DNA of 64,000 bases, from IMG/VR virus record IMGVR_UViG_3300046665_000384, positions 1 to 64,000 of that record; one strand, given 5' to 3'. Origin of the DNA: a virus. This document shows positions 8,717 through 14,983 of this stretch, one piece after another. Each line of letters begins with the position of its first letter. Position 1 is the stretch's first letter. The notes beneath the pieces are model-generated. The model saw only the letters and a program-made list of their open reading frames with translations. It ran no database searches and was not told the DNA's origin. The position numbers and the translations under genes are program-made.

Positions 8717-9637
8717 ATGGCTGCGGAATATTTCGGAACTTGCCAAATTTGCGGGCGCGAACAGAAGGCCCACCCGCACGCCATCGCGAAGCACGGCTAC
8801 ACGATCCGCAACGGCTGGCAAGAGGGCGCGTGCTACGGCTCGGGCGGCAAGCCGTACGAGGTGTCGTGCGATCTGATCGAGGGTGCCATTGAGAAGGCCA
8901 AGGACTACATTGCCCGAACCGAGGAAGAAATCGCCAGCCTGAAGAAAAACCCGCTGGATGAAAATGGCAAGTGCACCATGCTCCGCCGTGAACAAACCCG
9001 CAATGGCCAGCTGGTCTACCCTGCGGACGTAACGGTCGTCATGGGTGAGGCCGGCACTCCGAAGGCCATCGCCAACGACGGCAAGACCGTCAAGACGTGG
9101 CCATACTACGGCGACGTGAAAACCGTCGACGCTGCCGTCAAGGAACTGGCCAAGGAATGGACGAAGGTACTGCGCGGCTACATCCGGCAGGCGCAGCAGA
9201 GCCTCGACTACATGGCCGAGCGCCTGAAGAACTGGAAGCCGGCCGAGCTGCGCCCGGTGACGCCTGCCGACCGCGCTGCGACTGGCCCGAAGGTGCACTT
9301 CGCCGCCATCAAGTTCGGCCGCAAGACCGGCGTATGCGTTGCCTCGGCTTCCGGTGCGCAGTCGTACAAGATCACCACCGATGACCGCTCGAAAGTCACC
9401 TGCGCGGCCTGCCTGAAGGAACTGGCCCGACTGGACGACGCACCGCGCCAGAAAGCCGAGGCGGCCGAGAAGGAGCGTCAGCGCCAGATCAAGAGCCTGA
9501 GCAGCACGATCCGGGACTTCCAGAAGATGATCAAGAAGGAAACCCGCCCGGAAGTCGTGCTGAGCTACACCGAGGAGATGAACCAATACGTGGCTGAACT
9601 CGAAGCCCTGCAAGCCCAAGCGCCCGCCGCCCAGTAA
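8717..9637 (+). CDS. Hypothetical protein with two Cys-pair zinc-binding ends
   Basis: 306-aa protein with a strong site (GAGGAGG) seven bases before its ATG and a consensus promoter 28 bases upstream. The N-terminus has CQICGREQKAHPHAIAKHGY, a Cys2-His2-like knuckle; near residue 232 is CAACLKEL, a second Cys pair. Between them a long helical, Lys/Glu-rich segment (60-100, 130-175) suggests coiled coil; another coil closes the protein. I do not know the family by name. First gene of the rightward island 8717-12785; an early nucleic-acid or protein-binding role is a guess. Confidence 0.75.
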   Translation: MAAEYFGTCQICGREQKAHPHAIAKHGYTIRNGWQEGACYGSGGKPYEVSCDLIEGAIEKAKDYIARTEEEIASLKKNPLDENGKCTMLRREQTRNGQLVYPADVTVVMGEAGTPKAIANDGKTVKTWPYYGDVKTVDAAVKELAKEWTKVLRGYIRQAQQSLDYMAERLKNWKPAELRPVTPADRAATGPKVHFAAIKFGRKTGVCVASASGAQSYKITTDDRSKVTCAACLKELARLDDAPRQKAEAAEKERQRQIKSLSSTIRDFQKMIKKETRPEVVLSYTEEMNQYVAELEALQAQAPAAQ

Positions 9638-9680
9638 TCGAAACCGCCCGGCGCAGGCCGGGCAACTCTCGAGGATCGCC

Positions 9681-10601
9681 ATGCAGCTCTACCAGATCAA
9701 CAACAACGGCAATCACTACTGCGGCCCGGCCGTCATCTCCGCCGTCGCCGGCATCGGCACCAAGGAAGCGGCCGCCCTGATTCGCCAGCGCACGGGCCGC
9801 GCGCGGGTGACGGGCACGCACTGGCATGAGCTTCAGGGCGTGCTGTCGGCGCTGGGCTACGGCATGGATGGCGTGCGCATACCGCTCAATTCCGCCGCCG
9901 CGTACAAGACCGTGAACATGCGCACATGGGGCGCGGCCGTCGCCAAGGGAAAGGCGGTCTACCTGCTCCATGTGGGGCCGAAGAAGGGCGGGCACTGGGT
10001 TCTGGTGCAGGGCCGCCATGCGATATGCAGCAGGACCGGGAACCTCGTGGCGCTGGACGACCATCCGAATGCGCGTTCGTTCGTACAGGGCGCGCGCCTC
10101 ATCACCAAAGTGCGCACGGTGGACCCTGCCGCCGTGGTGCCGAAAAAGCTGGCCAGCGCGACTCCCGCGCGCCGCAAGGCGAAGTTGCTCGCGCAGGCCA
10201 ATAACATCGGTTTGAACCGCCTGAACTCGCGCGACCCGTTCCCGCTGGAGGTCTGGCCATACGGGGGGCTTGCGGACACGGCTGGCGATCCATACAACGG
10301 CGATCACTACGCCTATTCGTGGGCCGAAGCGCTGGAGCGCGTGGAGAAATACGCTGCGATCCGGGCGAAGTCTCCGGATGCTGACCCGCTTTCCACGGCG
10401 CTGGCGCTGGCCACGCAGCACGGCATCACCATTGAGCGCGAAGACGCCGAAAATCGCACGATCTGGGTCTACCCTCCGGAGTCGATCAGCGAGGACGATG
10501 ACCCGCACGGCGACTCTCACCACGTCGCCACATGGCCGGAAGCATTGGCCCGCGTGCGCGAATATGTCGCGCTGTTGACCGGGGCGGCCGAAACCGCTTG
10601 A
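9681..10601 (+). CDS. Papain-like (C39-type) cysteine peptidase with C-terminal tandem repeats
   Basis: 306-aa protein with ATG at 9681 (CGAGGATCGCC upstream). Residues 1-130 fit a papain-fold peptidase: the nucleophile in NHYCGPAVI (Cys14), a His in GGHWVLVQG (about 105) and an Asp in ALDDHP (about 125). Such domains cleave double-Gly leader peptides in C39 transporters, but phage copies are stand-alone and their substrates are unknown. Residues about 190-240 and 252-298 are two copies of a repeat with W-x-Y/PP ... GD.H ... WxEALxRVxxY, maybe a binding module. The stop codon overlaps the -35 box of the promoter of the next gene. Confidence 0.65.
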   Translation: MQLYQINNNGNHYCGPAVISAVAGIGTKEAAALIRQRTGRARVTGTHWHELQGVLSALGYGMDGVRIPLNSAAAYKTVNMRTWGAAVAKGKAVYLLHVGPKKGGHWVLVQGRHAICSRTGNLVALDDHPNARSFVQGARLITKVRTVDPAAVVPKKLASATPARRKAKLLAQANNIGLNRLNSRDPFPLEVWPYGGLADTAGDPYNGDHYAYSWAEALERVEKYAAIRAKSPDADPLSTALALATQHGITIEREDAENRTIWVYPPESISEDDDPHGDSHHVATWPEALARVREYVALLTGAAETA

Positions 10602-10626
10602 CGCTTTTTGCGTACGCGCATACACT
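10598..10626 (+). promoter_or_regulatory. Early-type promoter, diverged operator
   Basis: TTGACG (10598-10603), 17-base spacer, TACACT (10621-10626). The spacer holds GTACGCGCATAC, a better palindrome than the other copies (GTAYGC/GCRTAC). It overlaps the peptidase stop and precedes the gene at 10654. Confidence 0.65.
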
Positions 10627-10653
10627 TTGCACATATCAACGCTGGAGCCCGCC

Positions 10654-11202
10654 ATGGAACTGAAGTCGAACGCGCCTGAAATCAAGTGGATCATCGCCAA
10701 CGCGGCGACGAACGACTTCGCGTTTTCGCTCGACCGCCAGCTGCTGTCGAAAGGCTACCTGAGCGACGCGCAGGTGGCTGCCGTCGCGCGCAAGCTGGTT
10801 CCGGTGCCCGGCGCAGTGGCGGTTGCTGGCGCTGGCGTGCAGGCCGTGCAAACCGCCTTTGCGACGGCCAGCGCCAACGGCCTGAAGCGCCCCAAGCTGC
10901 GCCTCGGCGGCTACGTCCTGAGCTTGGCCCCGGCGACCGGCCGCAATGCCGGCGCGATCTACGTCAAGTCGACCAGCGAAGAATACCTCGGCAAGATCAC
11001 CGATGGCCAGTTTCAGCCTACCCGCGAATGCACCGACGAGCAGCGCGCGGAAATCGTCAAGCTGTGCGCAAACCCGGTCGAGTCGGCCGTCGCGTACGGC
11101 AAGCAGACCGGCATCTGCGCCTGCTGCGGTCGCGAGCTGTCCGACCCGGAATCCATCGAGCGTGGCATCGGCCCGATTTGCGCCGGTAAATTTGGCTTTT
11201 GA
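10654..11202 (+). CDS. DUF6011-type zinc-binding phage protein
   Basis: 182 aa from ATG 10654, preceded by GCTGGAG. An earlier TTG at 10627 lies before the likely transcription start and is rejected. The C-terminus, ICACCGRELSDPESIERGIG followed by PICAGKFGF, is the Cys-rich signature of DUF6011, common in phage and plasmid proteins. It forms a small zinc site (CxxCGR...C). The middle carries a beta-rich region (LGGYVLSLAPATG, GAIYVKSTSEEYLGKI) that often accompanies DUF6011. Function is unknown; nucleic-acid binding is plausible. First gene of a five-gene overlapping run to 12785. Confidence 0.75.
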   Translation: MELKSNAPEIKWIIANAATNDFAFSLDRQLLSKGYLSDAQVAAVARKLVPVPGAVAVAGAGVQAVQTAFATASANGLKRPKLRLGGYVLSLAPATGRNAGAIYVKSTSEEYLGKITDGQFQPTRECTDEQRAEIVKLCANPVESAVAYGKQTGICACCGRELSDPESIERGIGPICAGKFGF

Positions 11203-11209
11203 GGGCCCC

Positions 11210-11581
11210 ATGAAGACCCCCGACACCACCGAAAAACACCCCCCGCTGTTCCGCGAAGACGGCAAGCTCCTGCGGTCGCTCGCGTTTGTCCCGCGTGCCA
11301 ATGCGAAACCAGCGTCGATCCGCGTCACACTCCAGAGTGCGAGCAAGCCGCTCAATCGCAAGGCCAAGGAAACCATGTTCACGCTCGAAAATAAGAGCTT
11401 CCACGAACAATACCACCGCGCAGTAGCGGCCTTGGCTGACTTTCGCGGCATCCCGGCCGACGATCCGGTGCGCCTCAAGATGGAAGCGACCGCCGACGAA
11501 TTCCTGCGCTACTTCGGCCTGAAAACCAGAACCGTCACGAAAATCTACGAGGAAGTGACTTTCGAGCAAACATCCCGCTAA
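11210..11581 (+). CDS. Hypothetical phage protein (123 aa)
   Basis: ATG at 11210, eight bases after the DUF6011 stop, with GAGGG upstream. Residues 1-45 are probably disordered and basic; 55-100 form helices (FHEQYHRAVAALADFRGIPADD). No known domain recognised. Part of the early island operon. Confidence 0.65.
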   Translation: MKTPDTTEKHPPLFREDGKLLRSLAFVPRANAKPASIRVTLQSASKPLNRKAKETMFTLENKSFHEQYHRAVAALADFRGIPADDPVRLKMEATADEFLRYFGLKTRTVTKIYEEVTFEQTSR

Positions 11582-11591
11582 GGATAGCCAC

Positions 11592-11870
11592 ATGACAATC
11601 GAGAAATACGACCGCTACACCTACGAGCACAAGTCCAACATGGGCGCAAACCCGGTTTGCGTCTACGGCTGGGGCACCTACACCAGCGGCGTGCTGGAAG
11701 GCCAGCCGATGAAGTGCTTCATCGACGCCTACCCGGACGCGGAAGAGGCCCTGAAGGCGTACCCGCAGGCCCAGCCGAGCAACCGCTTCAGCGAGCCGCG
11801 CGTGAACCTCAACCACCTGCCGGGCGAAGATGATGCGGTTCCCGGCGGGATGTACCCGGACGACTACTGA
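11592..11870 (+). CDS. Hypothetical small phage protein (92 aa)
   Basis: ATG at 11592 preceded by AAGGATAG. Acidic, Tyr/Pro-rich, beginning MTIEKYDRYTYEHKSN and ending PGGMYPDDY; a short YGWGTY motif and DAEEALKAYP helix suggest a small alpha/beta fold. Not recognised. Its stop lies one base before the next start. Confidence 0.65.
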   Translation: MTIEKYDRYTYEHKSNMGANPVCVYGWGTYTSGVLEGQPMKCFIDAYPDAEEALKAYPQAQPSNRFSEPRVNLNHLPGEDDAVPGGMYPDDY

Positions 11871-11871
11871 G

Positions 11872-12264
11872 ATGGACGCACCTTTCAAGGCGATCACGGG
11901 CATTCTTCAGGCCCTCTACGAGCAGGAGCAGGATGAGGCCAGCATGGCGAACTTCCTGACCCTGCTGTCGCGCCTGAGCGGCGAGATTCGCGACCTCCAG
12001 CGCGCGGCCAAGCTCACGGAGTTCGGCCGGCAGTTCACGCCGGCCGGCGAGCCGGTCGAGGACAGCACCGCGCCGCGCCAGTACCAGCCCGGCCAGCAGG
12101 TCTACACCCACGAGGGCTATCTCGGCTACATCGCGGGCTACAACAGCGATGGGAAGGCTGTCGTGAACGTCGTGTTCGAGGGGGCAGAATATCCGGAAGC
12201 AAAATTGAGCGCTATCCCCGGCGCGGAAGTCCTGCTGTCGATGATGGCAGGGGATAACGAGTGA
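11872..12264 (+). CDS. Hypothetical phage protein with C-terminal KOW/SH3-like strand pattern
   Basis: 130 aa from ATG 11872 (TGAGATG context). Residues 1-55 are helical and acidic (LYEQEQDEASMANFLTLLSR). Residues 70-115 show a small beta-barrel pattern, PGQQVYTHEGYLGYIAGYNS then KAVVNVVFEGAEY, as in SH3-like domains. Family not identified. The stop overlaps the following GTG by three bases (GTGA). Confidence 0.6.
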   Translation: MDAPFKAITGILQALYEQEQDEASMANFLTLLSRLSGEIRDLQRAAKLTEFGRQFTPAGEPVEDSTAPRQYQPGQQVYTHEGYLGYIAGYNSDGKAVVNVVFEGAEYPEAKLSAIPGAEVLLSMMAGDNE

Positions 12265-12785
12265 GAAACAGAATGGAACAATCGAAGATGACCAATACCC
12301 GTTACGGCCTGAAGGTGTTTGCGGGGCTCGAATCCGCGCGAGGAGCGAAACAGGCGCGCGTACTCGTCGCCGCCACCTCTCAGCAGGCGGCGGCCGAAGC
12401 GCTGCGCGCCTGCGGCTTGCACACCACGCGCCGCACCATTGGCCAATACTGGTCAGTCACAGGAAACAGGCGGGAATGCGAACTGGCGATGTCCATGCCC
12501 GGCGCAGTATTCGCCAGCAGTGGGATTGACGAGGATGACTTCGTGCAACTGCCCGTGATTCCACCAGAGCAGCGCCAGCCGAAAGTGCCCATGGACCCCG
12601 TGCAGCGCCGCCAGAAATCGGATGCGGAGAAAATCGCGCGCGGAGAGGTGCGCTTGAACTCGTGGATTCCACCGGAGGCCGCCGCCGCACTCGCAAAGAT
12701 CACGAGCGGCAGCGAGGAGCGCGGCATCGTACGGGATGCGCTGACGCGCGCACTGATCAGCTTCGCGGCACAGATTCCGGGCTGA
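12261..12785 (+). CDS. Hypothetical protein with ribbon-helix-helix-like C-terminus
   Basis: GTG at 12261 overlaps the upstream stop and follows AGGGGATAAC; ATG 12273 (MEQSKM) is an alternative. 174 aa. The last 50 residues, with EVRLNSWIPPEAAAALAKI and EERGIVRDALTRAL, resemble a ribbon-helix-helix DNA-binding unit. The N-terminal 80 residues form a mixed fold with no recognised signature. Last gene of the rightward island; it ends before a convergent hairpin. It is a candidate regulator of the island, by inference only. Confidence 0.6.
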   Translation: MRNRMEQSKMTNTRYGLKVFAGLESARGAKQARVLVAATSQQAAAEALRACGLHTTRRTIGQYWSVTGNRRECELAMSMPGAVFASSGIDEDDFVQLPVIPPEQRQPKVPMDPVQRRQKSDAEKIARGEVRLNSWIPPEAAAALAKITSGSEERGIVRDALTRALISFAAQIPG

Positions 12786-12805
12786 TCCGGAAAATCACAC
12801 CGATT

Positions 12806-12831
12806 GGTACCGAATCACACCATTCGGTACC
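12806..12831. terminator. Hairpin between convergent genes
   Basis: Perfect 10-bp inverted repeat GGTACCGAAT / ATTCGGTACC with a 6-base loop, lying between two gene ends that face each other. There is no T-run, so it may be a bidirectional attenuator rather than a classic intrinsic terminator. Confidence 0.5.
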
Positions 12832-12834
12832 ACA

Positions 12835-13044
12835 TCAAGCGCGCGCGGCCTCGCCTTCCCGGATCGCCTTTTCGATGCGTTCGGCGCGCTTGTCCGCCTT
12901 GTAGCCGTTCACAACGAGAATCGCGTGGATGACGCCCGGAATCCACCCCAGCAGCGTCAGGAAGAAGTTGAAAAAGGCTTGCACGGGCTTGCCGCACAGT
13001 AGGACGGCCAGCGGCGGGAAGATGATGGCGAGGAGGTAGCGCAC
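12835..13044 (-). CDS. YqaE/Pmp3-family membrane proteolipid
   Basis: 69 aa from GTG 13044, with AAGGGG seven bases upstream; longer in-frame starts have no site. The sequence IIFPPLAVLLCGKPVQAF then NFFLTLLGWIPGVIHA is the Pmp3/YqaE (UPF0057) signature: two membrane helices joined by a short Gly/Pro turn, followed by a basic tail (KADKRAERIEKAIREGEA). Family members are stress-induced inner-membrane proteolipids affecting membrane potential. On a phage a role in membrane protection or superinfection exclusion is inference. It sits at the downstream end of the leftward tail block, perhaps as a separate cargo gene. Confidence 0.85.
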   Translation of the reverse strand: MRYLLAIIFPPLAVLLCGKPVQAFFNFFLTLLGWIPGVIHAILVVNGYKADKRAERIEKAIREGEAARA

Positions 13045-13090
13045 GGTTGCCCCTTGTTGTCTTGTGGAAATGGCGTCAACGGTAACAAAT

Positions 13091-13122
13091 GCCGGGCAGA
13101 ATGTCAAAAAGTCATGCCCGGC
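13091..13122 (-). terminator. Hairpin downstream of tail gene at 13130
   Basis: GCCGGGCA / TGCCCGGC, 8 bp with a 16-base loop, followed on the leftward strand by ATTTGTT. It can end the late transcript before the Pmp3 gene. The loop also contains TTGACA on the leftward strand, 17 bases before TACCGT, a weak promoter for Pmp3. Confidence 0.45.
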
Positions 13123-13129
13123 TGTTGCA

Positions 13130-13648
13130 CTATGTCCCGCTCCACGGTTCGAGGTCGTGCAGCTCGTCGCGCGGCGAGATGACCCACTTGGACACGTAGG
13201 GGTAGATCGAGACGCCGCTGACCTGCCCGACGATTTCAAAGCCGATCAGCACGCCGCCGCCGGGCATCATGCCCACCAGATCGCCTTTCTGCGGCTCGGG
13301 GCCGGGCTGCTGTACGCCGTCGACCACCTCATCCACGCACACGATCTGCGCCTCCTGCTGGGCCTCCTCGGGCACGACGGCATCGCCCCGGTCCGTGAGG
13401 GCCGCGCCGCCCTCGTAGCGGCCCGTGATGAGGATTTTCCCGGTACCGATCCTGACGTACTCGTAATCGGGCTCGTCCTCGCTCTTGAGCACGCCCAGCC
13501 CGCCGAGGGTCGGCAGGCCGCCCAGCGTCTCGTCGGCCGTGCGCAGCACCTGCTTGCGGAACAGTACGCAATCCACCGAATTCGGATGCTTGAGGGTGAC
13601 GGTGCGCGCCGCCTCCATGATCTTGATGGGCACTTGGGTGATCGTCAT
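13130..13648 (-). CDS. Hypothetical late (tail-associated) protein
   Basis: 172 aa, ATG at 13648 overlapping the upstream stop by four bases. Beta-rich, with short Gly loops (GGLPTLGGLGVLKSED, YVRIGTGKILITGRYEGG, GMMPGGGVLIGFEIVG). No catalytic motif. Its place at the end of the fibre/tail operon supports a structural role. Not recognised. Confidence 0.65.
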   Translation of the reverse strand: MTITQVPIKIMEAARTVTLKHPNSVDCVLFRKQVLRTADETLGGLPTLGGLGVLKSEDEPDYEYVRIGTGKILITGRYEGGAALTDRGDAVVPEEAQQEAQIVCVDEVVDGVQQPGPEPQKGDLVGMMPGGGVLIGFEIVGQVSGVSIYPYVSKWVISPRDELHDLEPWSGT

Positions 13649-14679
13649 TTCTTCGCTGCTGCCTTTACGATTTGGTCAAACTGGGCTTGCGTGATCGCGC
13701 CGAGCTGGAGCAGGGACCGGGCGTGCCGCTCCACCTGCCGCATGGACGCCGTGGGCTTGGCTGCGTCGACGGCCGCCTTCTTCATGTCGCGCTTGGCCTT
13801 GGCGCGCGCGGCGGTTTCCTTTTTCTCCGCGCTCGTGCGCAGGTTGGTGCTGGACGTGCGTTTGCTGGACTGCGCATCGGCCATCTGGCGCAGCTCGGCG
13901 ACCTTCGTTTTCTCCGCCTTGATCTGGGAGCGGTCGAGCGTGTCGCGCGCCTTGAGCACTGCCTGCGCGATCTTCGCCTGCACCGCGGCGTCCTTCAGGA
14001 CGACGTGCATCGTGCGCAGGACGTGCTTGCACGCGACGCCGTACAGCTTCGGGTTCCTGATCTTCGGATAGCCCGTCTCGTTGCGGCCCTCGTTGTACTT
14101 GCCGATGGTCGCCATGTAGCGGTACCAGAACGTGTGCCGGCCGCAGTCGCAGTCGAACAGCAGGCGGCCGGCCGTCACCAGCTTGGCGAGTTTCTTCGGG
14201 TCGTTCGGCGACGCGCCTACGGCCGCATCGAAGTCCAGAAAGCGGACGTGCACATGGTGGCGCGCGACGTCCGAATCCGGGCCGGCGTTGGTGATGAAGT
14301 GCACCTTGCCGCCTTGAATGCTGGCCGGTACCGCCATGCGAATCTGCTTGTTCGCGCGCTCGCGGTCGGCCGGCAGCGACAGGTCGATGACCGACTGCGC
14401 CGTGATGCCGCCCTTGAATTTCTTCTTCAGGCGCGTGACGTTCTGCTGGAACGCCCGGATGTCGTCAATCGTGAGCTGGCGGATTTCGCCGCGCAGGCTC
14501 GTCGTCAGCAGGCGGCCGGCGTCGTACTCGCCCGAAACCTCGTTCGGGTTGAGGATCGTCGTGGCGGCCATGCGGCGCGCCAGATCGAACTGGGCGGCCT
14601 CCTGCGCCTCGCGCTTGACCGACCCGAGCCGGGCGGTCGCCGTGCGCAGCAGGTCCTTAACTGAGGGCTTCGTAGGCAC
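13645..14679 (-). CDS. SWIM-type zinc-finger phage protein
   Basis: 344 aa. Residues about 185-235 hold CDCGRHTFWYRYMATIG ... GVACKHVLR, matching the SWIM pattern CxCx(n)CxH, a DNA- or protein-binding zinc finger. Upstream, residues 110-150 are beta-rich with HHVHVRFLDFD. The C-terminal 110 residues are a basic Lys/Ala/Arg-rich helical tail. Such proteins occur in phage late regions; function is unknown. It overlaps the LysM-like gene upstream by 23 bases, and the next gene downstream by four. Confidence 0.7.
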   Translation of the reverse strand: MPTKPSVKDLLRTATARLGSVKREAQEAAQFDLARRMAATTILNPNEVSGEYDAGRLLTTSLRGEIRQLTIDDIRAFQQNVTRLKKKFKGGITAQSVIDLSLPADRERANKQIRMAVPASIQGGKVHFITNAGPDSDVARHHVHVRFLDFDAAVGASPNDPKKLAKLVTAGRLLFDCDCGRHTFWYRYMATIGKYNEGRNETGYPKIRNPKLYGVACKHVLRTMHVVLKDAAVQAKIAQAVLKARDTLDRSQIKAEKTKVAELRQMADAQSSKRTSSTNLRTSAEKKETAARAKAKRDMKKAAVDAAKPTASMRQVERHARSLLQLGAITQAQFDQIVKAAAKK

Positions 14680-14974
14680 GCTGTTCTTCCGTGGTCAGGT
14701 AGCCGGTCTGGCGCTTGATGATGGCGAGCTGTGCGGCCGTGGGCAGCACCAGCTGCTGCTCGGGCACGATCTGCTCGACCGTATCGAGGCCGGCGGCGGC
14801 GAAGATCGCCATGAACTCGCTACGCGAGCCGTAGACCCGCTGCGCGATGAGGGTGATGTCGTCGCGCTCGTCGGGCTTCGTGAAATAGCGGATCGCCTCG
14901 GCCCAGCCCGGCGTCTTCAGGGAGAACGCGCGGACGGCCTTGACGAATGCTGCGGTGGATGCCGGGGTGTGCAT
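14657..14974 (-). CDS. Small tail protein, LysM/gpX-like
   Basis: 105 aa from ATG 14974 with AAGGTG upstream. The middle, DDITLIAQRVYGSRSEF then IFAAAGLD, and the ending PEQQLVLPT resemble the LysM-like fold of tail protein X and similar baseplate-linked proteins, which recognise glycan or link tube and baseplate. The match is by pattern only. Immediately downstream of the beta-helix tailspike gene. Confidence 0.5.
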   Translation of the reverse strand: MHTPASTAAFVKAVRAFSLKTPGWAEAIRYFTKPDERDDITLIAQRVYGSRSEFMAIFAAAGLDTVEQIVPEQQLVLPTAAQLAIIKRQTGYLTTEEQRAYEALS

Positions 14975-14983
14975 TCGGCACCT

